A DNA stretch of 64,000 bases from Echinarachnius parma (taxonomy: Eukaryota; Echinodermata; Echinoidea; Clypeasteroida; Echinarachniidae): the NCBI GenBank assembly GCA_037951105.1, contig JBAMJV010008319.1, positions 1 to 64,000 on the forward strand. The letters are read 5' to 3'. Under the pieces are notes generated by a model that was not told where the DNA came from, searched no databases, and saw only the letters and a program-made list of their open reading frames with translations. Shown here in pieces: positions 1 to 13,200 of the stretch (within the stretch, counting starts at the first letter, position 1; each line of letters starts with the position of its first letter). The translations under genes were made by a program, and so were the position numbers.

Positions 1-465
1 ACAGGTATCACTTTAAGATATACCGGCAAGATGGTACCGTATTTGGTATATTTACATTTTGTACAAAACTTTCATCTATCGATACACAATTAAAAACAAA
101 TATTTGCATTTTGTACAAAACTTTCATGAATAGATGTTTTCAATATAAAACATGTTAAAAATGAGTTGTTAAAATCTTGCATGAATGTTTTTGCTAATAT
201 TACTTTATATATGTTTAAAAGAATGCAGCCATAATAAAACATTTATTGTCTGTCACAAAACACAAAATATCAAATATTTTACACTTAAAACAATTAATAT
301 TTGTTCGGTGTATATTAATTATATTTATTAATTATATTGAGTTGTAAAAAACTTGCATAGATCATATAGGCAATATATATTGCTTTACATATCAATATGA
401 ATACACTATACATAAAAGGAGATTTTTTTAGTATATCTAGTGGTGAAATTCGATCTGTACTCTTT

Positions 466-552
466 TTTTTGTGAACTTGTTGTGGAAAGGAATACTAAAG
501 ATGTTACCTTTCATTTATAAGAATATTATTGTTGGGTGGTGGAACCCTTTAA
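466..552. mobile_element. Truncated TTAA MITE, family B
   Basis: The right end (gtgaacttgttg...gggtggtgg...ccctTTAA) matches the family at 24077, 28963 and 34217. Confidence 0.65.
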
Positions 553-1164
553 TCCCTTGACTAGGGGAACCACATGGGTTGTGTACAAACCATTCCTAAG
601 ATTTGGTTGCAACAAGGAACATTTACGCCGAACCAGTTGCATATCATTTGCATCGTAATTCCATAGTCATCTACAGTCAAACATGTGTACGTGACCTCGT
701 GTGTAGGAACAAGAACATTGTCAATGTAAACAGGTGACCTCTATAGGCAGTTTCCATAACATTGTTTTCACTGCAGGGGATCACTTTTAGATGAGGCAGG
801 TTGACTGTATTAAAGATTTCAAAAACCTAACACAGAAAATCTAATCCCTACTTTTACTTGGACAAGAACATGGTGATATGTGCTTTGATCAAATGTTTTA
901 CCACCTTCAGCTATGTTTGTTGTTTCAACAGTAGTTACTTGTTAGAAATATAGATTACGATATCCATGTTCTTCTATCATTCATCAATTGTCAATTTTCA
1001 TAACTAAGGAAGCTTGCAACATTAATTAACAACTCACTATTTGTGTCGGAAGCATATAAATAGTTACAGCATTTATGGAATGTTAGGTCTGTACTGTACA
1101 AATCTTTCACTATTATTTCATGAGCATTAAAACAAACTACGCATAGCAAATCAGAAGAACACCA
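553..1164. other. No feature seen
   Basis: AT-rich non-coding sequence. The adjoining 1-465 is likewise featureless. Confidence 0.6.
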
Positions 1165-1329
1165 GGGCCCCGTTGCAGAAAGAGATACAATCGATTGTAA
1201 GTTGCAATTAATCGTAAGTCAGATCACGTGTTCTAGATGCGCAAATCTGATTGGTTGAAACGCGTAAATTTTCTGACTTACGATCAATCGTAACTTACAA
1301 TCGATTGTATCTGTTTCTGCAACGGGCCC
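1165..1329. mobile_element. 165-bp MITE, family A
   Basis: Inverted ends GGGCCCCGTTGCAGAAA and TTTCTGCAACGGGCCC extend over about 55 bp each (atcgattgtaagtt). The element is almost a full hairpin. A relative lies at 38202-38364. Confidence 0.85.
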
Positions 1330-1399
1330 AGGTCTCTGATCCAAAAAGTGTAACAACTTTTAATTTAATGAGAATAAGGTGCATGTTTTAGTATTCAAA

Positions 1400-2065
1400 T
1401 TAAGTCTTTCTAGAGACCTTCATTGTGATACAAAACCACATTTCCTATCTTCACATAAGACATTTTTTTATTGTGGCATCTTATTTGTCTGGCACTGTGA
1501 TAAGAAACAGAAACAAGTTCTATTATTGTGGTAGGTTTGGTAAAATTCAATACGAATAAGATGTACATTACATGTATGTATATCAGCGTATGTATATTCA
1601 AATGAAGTCTTTCTAGAGACCTTAATTGTGATACAAACCAAATTTCCCATCTCCGCATTAGTCATTTTTTTTTATTTTCTATTAAGGCATCTTGTTTCTC
1701 TGGCACTGAACAGAAACAGAAATAAGTTCAGTTACTGTGGTATGATTTTGTAAAATTCAATAGAATCAGATGTATTTAACTATTTATATTGTATAATGTG
1801 TATAATCAAACAATGTCTATCTATATCAGAGACGCTAATTATGATTCAAACAAACATATTTTCTCATTTCAACATAAGTCTATTTTTTTATCGTGGCATC
1901 TTATTTGTTTGGCACTGCACCAAAAAAACATTAAAAAGTTCAATTACCGAGGTAAGTTGGCAAAATACAATAAGAATAAGATGTATGTACATGTATATGT
2001 ATATTCAAATAATGTATATCTACATCAGAAACGCTCATCATGATACAAATCGCATTTTCTTGGAT
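1400..2065 (+). repeat. Tandem repeat, about 205-bp period, three-plus units
   Basis: Units starting near 1405, 1608, 1812 and 2018 share agacctt/agacgct, gtgatacaaa, catttttttat, ggcatctt and ctggcact. Short ORFs here follow from the repeat and are not genes. Confidence 0.75.
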
Positions 2066-2144
2066 CCACGGAAGTTGATTTACATGCATGTTCCTAGCAC
2101 TGCACAACAAAATATAGATAGATCTTCGACTGCACACAGTCGAC

Positions 2145-3028
2145 AATGATGCCTCCGCCATTGCGCAATTTTTATATCAAGCCCAAACTTGAATACATGT
2201 ACTGAATTTATTCTGTAAACTAAGTACAATGGTAATCTATCAACCAGATCTTGAAATATCACAGAGCTATTTTTGCAAATATCATGAGCCATAACCTTGA
2301 CCTTTGACCTCATGACCCACAAATCGTATTTTATTAGCTAGCCAAGATACAAATATGTACCAAGCGTGATGGCAATTTGTCTACTAGTTCTGGAGATATT
2401 GCAATGACAAGCTTTTTTGGCGTTTGACCCTGACCTTTGACCTCATGACCCCAACATTCAGGTCCAAGTTTGATTGAATCTAACATTAAGTTCTTGACAT
2501 TTTGCAATTACAAGCTTTTTTAGCATATTTTGAGCCTTGTGACCTTTAACCTTTCACTCCAAAATATAATCAGTTCATTGGCTCCTCTTGATACATACAT
2601 GGACCAAGTTTGATACAAATCCGTCAATCGTTTCTTTAGATAATGCGATCAGTGACTGATCACGAGCCATTTTTTACATATATAATGAGCTCAAAAACCT
2701 ATTACTTCATGAACCCAAAATCTAATCAGTTCATTGGCTCCCAAGATACATACATTTACAAGTCTGGTGAGCATACGTCAATCAGTTATTGAGATAACAC
2801 TATCACGGGCTATTTTTTGCATATGAGCCATGGGACCTTTGACCTTATGAGCCCCAAATCTAATCAGTTTATTGGCACCCCAAGATACATACATGGGCCA
2901 AGTTTGGTGAGAATTCGTCCATTGGTTCTTGAGATAACGCGATCACGATAACGGGACGTACGTACGTACGTACGAACGGACAACCCGACAACATAATGCC
3001 TCCAGTTTCTTAGTTGTGGAGGCACAAC
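2145..3028 (+). repeat. Interspersed repeat with tgacctttgacc units and a 3' hairpin
   Basis: Degenerate units of about 130-150 bp containing tgacctttgacctcatgacc are followed by an acgtacgtacg tract. The end is a hairpin, TGCCTCC...GGAGGCA at 2997-3024. The same ending occurs at 4185-4212 and 38028-38055. Confidence 0.75.
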
Positions 3029-3844
3029 AAAAAGGACAACAGGGAGCAGAAGGATGTTTCCTCTTTTCGTACAAAAATTAAAGTCACATACAGCTGCAAT
3101 TGTTGATGTGTTTTTAAAAATTTGATGTCCGTAACATCCGTCTCTGTTTAAAACCGCCTTTCCAACTCTCTCATTTCAAGTGCCAAAACTCAAGCGTTTC
3201 TTCTCGCTTCAATATAACACTTAAGTATCACAGGGAAAACATAAAATGGAAAACCACACCATTCAATAGTTCATTATTAGTTATTCTTTTCATTGATTGC
3301 ACATTTTGTTCATGAATGTTCTATTTCCTTTTGGAGGACAGAGGATGTTATCAAGATGTAATGGAACCTAAACAGATTTTTAAATCCTACATAAGCCTTT
3401 AGATCACTTTCATCACTAATACATTTTGTGAAGCATTTTGCTGAATATTGTGCCAAATGACCTGGAACATGCATTATTCTATGAAAGCATATATGATGGA
3501 TTTATTGTAGATCTAAGGGTCTGTTTATTTGTAGGAAAACAAGATAAAAGAAGAGAAGTAGAAGCGTTTGTTGTTGTCACATTTAAAAGAAAATGTACGT
3601 TACTACCAGAATAAGACACTTGAACCATTGAAGAGGGTACTCTCACCACAGTGTGAATGCTGTCCTGGAGAGGGCTGTGTTGTGTTGTAACCCTTAGCAA
3701 TCTTCAACTTTTTTTAAAGAGAAGACTATATGAAAGTGAAAGCATAACAGAAAAGAAAATTATCCATATCATTCTCTAATAGCTCAGAAATAAATTTCCC
3801 TTTCAGGCAGCTAAAATGATAACATATTATTTTTATTTTATCTG
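3029..3844. other. No feature seen
   Basis: Non-coding sequence downstream of the gene. The short ORFs lack any family pattern. Confidence 0.6.
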
Positions 3845-4212
3845 ACTGGCATGTTTGACCTTTTGACCTTTTACCTCATGACCCCTAAATCTAATCAGTT
3901 CATTGACCCCCAAGATACATACATGGGCCAAGTTTGGTCAGAACCTGCCTATTGGTTTTTGAAAAAATGCGATCACACGCTATTTTTGCAGATATAATGA
4001 GCCCAGCCCCTGTGACCTTTGATCTTTGACCCCATGACCCAAACATCTGATCAGTTTATTGGTACCCCGAGATACATAGATGGGCCAAGTTTGTTGAGAA
4101 TCCGTCCATCGGTTCTTGAGATCACGATCGCGATCACCGGACGTACGTACACGTATGTACGGACGGATGGACAACCCGAAAACATGCCGCCGGATACTTC
4201 GTTGCGGAGGCA
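3845..4212 (+). repeat. Shorter copy of the hairpin-ended repeat
   Basis: It has the same tgacctttgacc units, acgtacgtac tract and end hairpin. Its right edge is 22 bp from the zinc-knuckle stop codon, so the gene's 3' UTR would run through it. Confidence 0.75.
4055..4060 (-). terminator. Candidate polyadenylation signal AATAAA
   Basis: AATAAA on the minus strand lies about 175 bases after the stop at 4234. It is inside an interspersed repeat, and one hexamer is weak evidence. Confidence 0.25.
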
Positions 4213-4233
4213 TACAAAAGAGAACAAAATTAG

Positions 4234-7200
4234 TTATTGCGGTAGGTATGTGCAAAATTTTGCAGTGTGACCCGAGCCATTACATTCAAAGCATTTTATT
4301 TCATTGTGGCAGTTCACCTTGATATGGGACTGGGATCCACATCTGTAGCATCCGCTGGAATTGGGAACAAACTTTCCTTTACCCTGTTTTGATCTGATAG
4401 GTCTGTCATCTCGCTCAAAACGCTGACCAATTTCAGTCTTTTCTATTCCTCTGACATGGTTTGCACCGACTCTATAAGGGCAGTTCTTGCTGATGTGATT
4501 CAAAGATCCGCAATCGTGGCATTCACGGGAGTTTTGGGGATATTTTTCACGGTGACTTGATCTGGCATACCTTCCTTCTTGCTCATAACGTTCATCAGCA
4601 TATTCTGTTCCTTCAATGACCTCATATTCTCGAACAGCATTGTCTGCGACGCGCTCAGGGCAGTTTTTCCTGACGTAATTCAAAGAACCACAATTGTAGC
4701 GTTCCCTAGAGTCTTTGGCATATCCCGCACCTTGTTTTGATCTGCTATTCGATCCTTCTTGCTCAAAGTGGTAACGACTTTCAGCATTTTCTGTTATTTC
4801 GATTACATATGGTTCACTAACCGTATTGTATGTGATCAGATCAGGGCAGTCTTTCTTAAAGTGATCTTCAGACCCGCATTCATAGAATCTCCTTGAATTT
4901 CGAGCAAATGTGTCATTATGCCTTGACCTGGTATAACAGCCATGTTGCTCATAAGGCTGATAAATGTCAGCATTGTGCCCACCTTCCCCAGCATCACGCT
5001 TTCCAGCATTACGCTTTCCAGCATTTGTTCGTTTGGCTCGCTCAGGACAGTTTTTCTTCAGGTGCGTTACAGCCCCACGGATGAAGCATGTTCTTTGGCA
5101 CCTATCTCCACGCTCATCACGACGAGCATTTCCAGAGTTGCCTGTTCTTTCAACATTTTCTGACCCTCGACTATTGTTGTTTTGATCAATGACAGGATTC
5201 GTGAATCGCACACGCTTGGTTCCTCTTCGGACTGTTGTATCCCCGTTATCGGCAGATGGACAGCGTTTTCGTGGATTCGTTTGACTTTGAATCTCACTGC
5301 ACGATCCCTGTGGAAGATTCATTCTCTTTGCTGGAGGCCCTAGTTCCCCGTTTCTTTCATTACCATTATCTGGCATACATGTATCATCAAGTGGATCGGC
5401 ATGGCTTAAGGAGCTTAAAACAGGCGCAACGACACCCCCTGATTGGACTGACGAAAGCACCTTTATCTCTCTAAGTGAAACTGGTGAATCAAGCCCATTA
5501 GATTCAGCAGATGAAAACCTAGCATCTCTTCTAGAACCTTCATGAGATCCCCGATGATAGCTTATCATATTCTCTGTAGGCTGCTTATTGTCTGTTTCTG
5601 CTTGCCTGTTCATCGTGGTAAGTCTGTCACCATGGCTGGACAAACTTGAAGCGGGTGAAACAAGCCCATCTGAATCTTGTGATGAAATCCTAGCATATCT
5701 CCAAGAACATTCATCAGATGCCCGATGATGGCCTTTCATTTCTGCTGGAGGCTGCCTTTTGTCGGTTCTTTCTTGACCACCCATCATGGCACGCTGGTCA
5801 CCATGGCTGGACAAACTTGAAGTCAGTGAAACAAGCCCATCAGATTCGGCAGATGAAATCCTTGCATCTCTTCTAGGACCTTCATGAGCTAATCGATGAT
5901 GGCCTTTCATTTCTGCTGGAGGCTGCCTTTTGTCGGTTCTTTCTTGACCACCCATCATGGCCCGCTGGTCACCATGGCTGGACAAACTTGAAGCCAGTGA
6001 AACAAGCCCATCAGATTCGGCAGATGAAATCCTTGCATCTCTTCTAGGACCTTCATGAGCTAATCGATGATGGCCTTTCATTTCTGCTGGAGGCTGCCTT
6101 TTGTCGGTTCTTTCTTGACCATCCATCATGGTACGCTGGTCACCATGGCTGGACAAACTTGAAGCTAGTGAAACGAGCCCATCAGATTCGGCAAATGAAA
6201 TACTTGCATCTCTTCTAGGACCTTCATGAGCTAATCGATGATGGCCTTTCATTTCTGCTGGAGGCTGCCTTTTGTCGGTTCTTTCTTGACCACCCATCAT
6301 GGCACGCTGGTCACCATGGCTGGACAACTTGAAGCCAGTGAAACAAGCCATCAGATTCGGCAGATGAAATCCTTGCATCTCTTCTAGGACCTTCATGAGC
6401 TAATCGATGATGGCCTTTCATTTCTGCTGGAGGCTGCCTTTTGTCGGTTCTTTCTTGACCACCCATCGTGGTACGCTGGTCACCATAGCTGGACAAACTT
6501 GAAGCCAGTGAAACGAGCCCATCAGATTCGGCAGATGAAATCCTTGCATCTCTTCTAGGACCTTCATGAGCTAATCGATGATGGCCTTTCATTTCTGCTG
6601 GCGGCTGCCTTTTGTCGGTTCTTACACGACTATCCATCATGTTACGTCGGTCACCGTGGCTGGATGAGTTTGAAGTGGGTGAAACGAGCCCATCAGATTC
6701 GGCAGATGAAATCCTTGCATCTCTTCTAGGACCTTCATGAGCTAATCGATGATGGCCTTTCATTCTGCTGGAGGCTGCCTTTTGTCGGTTCTTTCTTGAC
6801 CACCCATCATGCACGCTGGTCACCATGCTGGACAAACTTGAAGCCAGTGAAACATGCCCATCAGATTCGGCAGATGAAATCCTTGCATCTCTTCTAGGAC
6901 CTTCATGAGCTAATCGATGATGGCCTTTCATTTCTGCTGGAGGCTGCCTTTTGTCGGTTCTTCTTGACCACCCATCATGGTACGCTGGTCACCATAGCTG
7001 GACAAACTTGAAGCCAGTGAAACGAGCCCATCAGATTCGGCAGATGAAATCCTTGCATCTCTTCTAGGACCTTCATGAGCTAATCGATGATGGCCTTTCT
7101 ATTCTGCTGGAGGCTGCCTTTTGTCGGTTCTTACACGACTATCCATCATGTTACGTCGGTCACCGTGGCTGGATGAGTTGAAGTGGGTGACACAAGCCTA

Positions 7201-7250
7201 TCAGATTCAGCAGATGAAAACTGAGCATCCGCTGTGGTCGATCTCTACTA
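4234..7250 (-). pseudogene. Exon 19, 3' part: 57-residue repeats and CCHC zinc knuckles, frame broken
   Basis: The minus strand carries about ten 57-residue repeats (7225-5510, core AHEGPRRDARISSAESDGLV), a Ser/Arg-rich linker, then six CCHC knuckles ending at a stop at 4236-4234. Residues CYRCGSQSHIKVNC and CFECNGSGHTAKFC are full C-x2-C-x4-H-x4-C zinc knuckles, as is CHDCGSLNHISKNC. The three nearer the repeats have lost ligands (R for Cys, F for Cys, and R for Cys plus Y for His). The open stretches are in three frames because of single-base deletions. CCHC knuckles bind single-stranded RNA or DNA. Position and strand suggest it is the C-terminus of the helicase. A domesticated Gag fragment is the main alternative. 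No reverse transcriptase or protease lies nearby. Confidence 0.6.
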
Positions 7251-10200
7251 CTAAAAGGACTTGACGCTGGTTAGACCCTCTGACAGTAACGATACTCTCC
7301 TCATCTCTGTATCGGATTTCAAGCCATGACTGTCCCTCATCTGACCTGTCAAGAGTACTTTAGTACTACCCAGTTCAATCCTCCGTTCATCTAAGTGCAT
7401 CTGGACGTCTTCGCAAGAGATTCTATGTTGGTCCTTTCCTGAACTAGTTGCCGACGATCCTCTCGAACTTCTCCTTGATTCGGCTGAAATTGCACTTCTT
7501 GTCTCTGCATGTGAAAATCAAATAAGCATTGTTATTAACTGCTTTCATGATAGGCATTTATTAGACAAAAGTTCTTTTTGATAATTTTGTCAAAAATAAT
7601 GCATACATGTAGTAGCATTTAAATTAAAACTGATCCCATTCCAAAAGCATGCACATTCCACTTAAAACATTGGTAAATCATCATAGATTATAATGATAAT
7701 AATTCAGTTTCAATTCATAGACAGTTTGCTTGTCCCCTTTAGTTTAAATCGTGATTTCAGAATTTACATTCATTCACAAACTCAAGGTGATTATGCTCAG
7801 GAATAAAAACAAATATTACACAACTGTAAGTAGCTATGATAGAAAGACAATGATTATTTGTAAACATTGAAACTTTGTAATATCACAGGTAAATGTGTGT
7901 TTAATGTACAAAATAATACCTTGCTATAAAGGGATTTGGTTACATCAGAGCTCTTTATATTAAGGTTCTGCCGTAAAGTAGTCCCTAAAAAACAGGCCTG
8001 GGACGAACACCTTTTTCCATTTGAAAATTTTACAAGAAAGGTACTCGAATAAACCGGATATTTGTTCTGTTTTAAGTGTTTTGGATATCCTGATTGTAAA
8101 CAAAAAGTCATATTCCAATTCCAACAGCTGTTTAGTTTGAATTTTTGTTCAAGTATTCAGGCCTAGTAGGCATGCTAGCACAAGCATAAAAATAGCCACA
8201 CATTTCTTATATTTATATTTACTTTGCCCTTTAATACAGCAATGCTTACATTGATGGTGTTTGGCTGCAACATACTGTTACCCTATCAAAAAGACCCACC
8301 TGTCCCGGGACTTGGTTTACAGCCTGCTGAATCAGCTGTCACAGTACCAAATCGCAGGCAGCGTTTGGCATCTTGTTTGTACGTTCTCATGTCCGTATGG
8401 AACAGCACCCTGCGTCGTTCTGCATCCTGCAGTAATGCTCGCCAATCACCATTGATCTGTAACACATGTAACACATACAAATCATGAATGATAAAGCATT
8501 CCTCCAGCAAAGCACTCAACCACATTTGTGAGCTTACACCACAAAACGACCAGTAAGTCGTGAACAATTATTGTGCTGATTTTCACATGACATTAAAGTA
8601 GAAGTGGTATATAGTTTGTCACATTTGGACTAAGAAAACCCTCTCAAAATGAGCGCCAAAAATGTTGAAACATGGCTGAAGCAGTTTCAAAGTTTGGGAG
8701 AAAATAGGCCACTTCAAAGATCGGCGTCCAGCAAAGCGCAGTGATATGATCATTTTTATTCAATGAAAATTCATATTTACACATATTTACAAGTTTCAAA
8801 GAATGTATACTAAGATACCCTAATTCAGGAAATTCCAAAATCCTGAATTTCATATTTTAACCATAATAAGGCCGGGGAGAGGGGGGAGGGGGGGCCATTA
8901 TGACCCCACGCGTTTTTCCGGTTACTTATGATGCCCCGCCACTTGCGAATTTTTAAACCGTAGGGTGGCAACTGGAGATAAGCAGTGTTGGGCACATTTT
9001 TCAGACCTTAGTGAAAACTGTGCATGATACATTTACTAAATAAACCGCTACTCAACACTCATTATGGCAAAAGAAAAGAAGAACAGAGGATTCGAACCCA
9101 TGTTATCAAGAAGTGTTGAAGTCCAGAGCATGACCATTAGGCCACGTAAATTGCCGATGGTCAGAACGGTCTCATTTTTTGTTTTTTTTAAGTTTGAAGT
9201 TTTATTAACAACAACAAAAAATACATCATCATCAAATACATGTAAGACAAAATTATCAAAAATAATTACTGTAAGTACTTAACAAAACAATTAAAGTAAA
9301 AATAACAATGTCAGACGTGTATCTACTTAAAATGCGTTAGATCAAAATGAAGTTGTCGCTAAAGGAGAACCGAAAGTTAGCACAAGTGCTAGTCGAGATC
9401 GGTCCTCTCTATTGTATAATATAAACTATAATACCAATGACAGTATAAAATAACTTCACTGTAAAATAACTTCAATATAAAAGAATCATTATAATTAATG
9501 AGGTATACATTGTATACATTCTACCAAAAGACATTTCTAACCAAGCATATACAATTATTTATTTATTTGTGATTATAATCCTCAAACTCACCCAACCCCT
9601 AATCTAAGTTATGAATATTCATGAGTAGCCCTTGACGTACATAGCTGCTTATGAATAATTCATCAATCTCCAGTTGCCATCCTACGGTTAAAAAATTCGC
9701 CCGCCGCTTGGTGACTTTCGAGTCTTGCGCATCTTTGAAAACAATTTTTTTTATTGCAAATCGGATCTACATTATAAAGTCACGTGACGTTTTGTCTTTG
9801 CATGTCAGACCGAAAATCGCTCATTTTCGTGATTTGTGTACGAAACATATGGAAATATTAGTTTTTTATTGGTTTTCGGTCTTGTTTACATTTTAGATGT
9901 TTGTTTTCGTGGTCAAAATAGATGAATTATAGTAAGAAATGAAATAAAATAACAAGAACACAAAAATACATTACAGAAGTACATACAAAATTATCAAGAC
10001 AATAGTAACATAAGGAAAAACTTGGCTCTTCCAATTTATGTTTGGTATTATCATTTGAATTGATGATCTACAGAATATATGTATTGCAAAACAATGTTTA
10101 ATTATGTGAACTACATGATTTATGAGTAAAAAGTTGTATGACCTTATTCGCATAAATTACCATAATTATGCAATTAATGAATTTTACAAAAAATCAATAT

Positions 10201-13200
10201 TACCGTAGTATTATATACACATCACTTGACATGCGCACAAATTTTTATGGCAATCGGCTGCGAAGCGGCGGAGATCTTAAGGGGGCCATAATGGCCCCCG
10301 GCCGTAGGAAGACCTCAAATAGCCAGGCCTTTTTAGGGTAAAAAAAAATTGACATTTCAACTATTAACATACAGACTTCCACCGCCACATAACAGTCTTT
10401 TGGGTGTAAGGTCATCATTGCTGCCCAAAATATAAGATGTAGTAAATGGGTACCTGGCAAGAATTCATTCTACATTCTCTTCATATAAACACCATGACAA
10501 TTTACAAGGGTAAATAAATTTATCGGGGGAAAATAAAAACAAAAAGAGAATATGAAGAGCTTGGACCATAGTATTTTGTTATGTAGGTATGATTTTTTTC
10601 TAAATCAAAGCAGTTTTAAAGGGACAGGTCCACTTTTACAAAACGTCTGAACAGCTTTCAGTTGACGGATGGGGATCAATATAACACGCACAAAAAAATC
10701 AGAGCGAACAGCCCTCTAATTTGGATTCTACGAATGAAAAACGAATGCGTCCCTCCATTTAAACTATATATCGGTCAATAAAGGAGTTCAACTGATGTAG
10801 CATACTATTACAACAATATAGTACTAATTCTCGTAAAGGTATTGTGAAGCCGACATTGGTAAAGGTATGTCACGGAAAAAGATCTCAAAAAGAAAGAATA
10901 TATAATTACATGTAGTCAGTTTAAGCGATGTTTGGCTATTTTGCTTGGTAAACGCTCACACATTAGTAATTATGCGCGGGTCACGTAGCTAGCGCGGGTC
11001 ATGTAGGGGTCATGCATACCGATCTGGCACTCCGTGAAATCTATGTACGAACTTACTCACCGGCCGAAAATACGTATGTACCTAATTAACCGACGTCCCT
11101 CAGTTTATTCAGTTTTAGGTCTATAACTCCACGAAAAAGCGATTTCAAGCCCTAATTTTTTCAGGCATGCTATTAAATGACATTTCCTTTCATATAAGAC
11201 AATAACCTCGCAACTTTTGAATTTTGGCTTGCAAAAGTGGATCTCTCCCTTTAAACAAAGTATCCCTGTATGTAAGCATTTCATTTGCATTTCATTTACA
11301 CACCTGCAAAAGTTTATCTTTGTTGCCAACAATAATGAGAGACTGTTGTGCTCTGGTCAGGGCAAGACACAGCTTCTGTGGGTTGGCCAGGAATCTGCAA
11401 AATACAAAATTCAAACACTTATTACCAATATTTTATGATTTTTAGCTATCATTTATTAATGCATATTTTAACTTTCACCAAAAGAAAAACATCAAATTTG
11501 TAATTAAATAATCTATCAAATTTCTACATCACAGTGATTGTTATCTAAAATCTAATTTAATATACACTTTCTAACTAGTGGAAAATCAAGTACACTCTTT
11601 CTTTTGTTCTTACAATCATACAAATAGTTTTTGCATGAAGAGGATTATTTTTAACCAAAATCCTTTAGTTTCATTAGCATCCTTTCACTAAAGTACTCTG
11701 AGGCAGTGAAAAAATACACAGGGGCTAAGGAAGAATTTGCCTCTGAAATGCCTAAAAGATTCACAAGTGCACACAAGTGCACACAAGTGCACCTATTGAC
11801 AAACACTCACACAGCATGGCCCATGAACACCAAATGACATATGCACCTGCTCCAATAGTATTTTCTGGACAATAAATTTAAAAAAGAGCTTACCCATCTG
11901 GGTTTGGCTTGTCGTTTGTGCGACCGCAACTAATGATGATCACATCCTTCTGCCAGCCATAATACTCATCCAGTTTTCCAACAAAACTACCCTTAATCAC
12001 TCCTCTGCAAGAATTAAACAAAAGGAAAGGCTATAAACTAACAATCACGTACTAATTCATGCATAATTCATATCAATTTGATGTACATGTGCTTTAAAAT
12101 CAACAATAAAGAATAATTCATCTGGATTTTGTTTGTCATTTTTGCAATCACAGCTAATGAGGATGACATTCTTCTGCCCGCCATAGTACTCATCCAGTGT
12201 TTCAACAAAACCACCCTTCATCACTCCTCTGCAAGAATGAAATAAAAAGCATGCATGTTTTATACTCAAAATAAGTTCATGGATAGCTAGAGTAATAGGA
12301 AATATTTTAAAGATGTTGTAGATCATACAACAATATACAATTATAAATTGGGGTGTGGTTTGTTGGCCATTAAAACCAAAGTAAAATGTTGATGACGGTC
12401 TTCTGCCAGCCATAGTACTTATCTAGTGTTCCTACAAAACCCACCTTGATCGGTCCTCGGCAAAACAATCAAATTAAACATAAGACATGGTTAAAATAAC
12501 TTTTGTAATTGTAGTTGTTTATCTAATTATTTGTTTATTTATTTACAAATTACAACATATTTTGACAGAATAACATGATCAGTAGCAATGGGGGGGGGGG
12601 GGGGCTTTTTGGCTCACCCCCTCCTCCCATTTTGTCTTGCTTGTTAGCTGGTAGTGTTGATTTTGGGGCTTTGAAAAGCTGCAATTCAAAAGCTTCTGAG
12701 GGCTCCACCTCCTGAACCCCACCAGTAGCCCTAAAGGCACATCCAAAACTATTTACGCTTACATGCTTGCAGGTTGGAGCCCCCCTTGCGAAATCATTGG
12801 CTACGCCAATGCACCAAATGGACAGTGAGCAGTGATATCTGGAATGCTATAGGGGCCGTCATAAAAAAGAAACGGAGCCCACCCGACTTCTCTGCGAGCT
12901 CAAAAGGGCATTTTCGCCAGGACGACGGCCGGTGTCTGCGCGAATACTGCGTGCTCCGCCACGTTTTTCAGGGTTAGGCTGAGGTTCGCAGGGCACCGAA
13001 ACCTGCTCCCAAATCAGCAATTTTCAAACGCCGAATTCTGAGGTCGCAGAGCTCGTAAACAGGTCGCCAATAGATCGCTTGGGCAGGGGCGGATCTAGCT
13101 TTTTGCTAAGGGGGGGGGGGGGGTTTGGCCCAATGACGATCTAGCTTTTTGCTAAGGGGGGGGGGTTGACCCAATGACGATGCGGATCATCGTCCATGAG

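Noticed and set aside
4234..6396. Independent retrotransposon Gag gene
   Set aside because: CCHC knuckles fit Gag, but there is no protease, RT or LTR nearby and the region follows the last helicase exon on the same strand. Kept as an alternative only.
5510..7240. CRISPR-like array
   Set aside because: Units are directly adjacent, 171 bp and protein-coding, with no spacers, in a eukaryotic gene.
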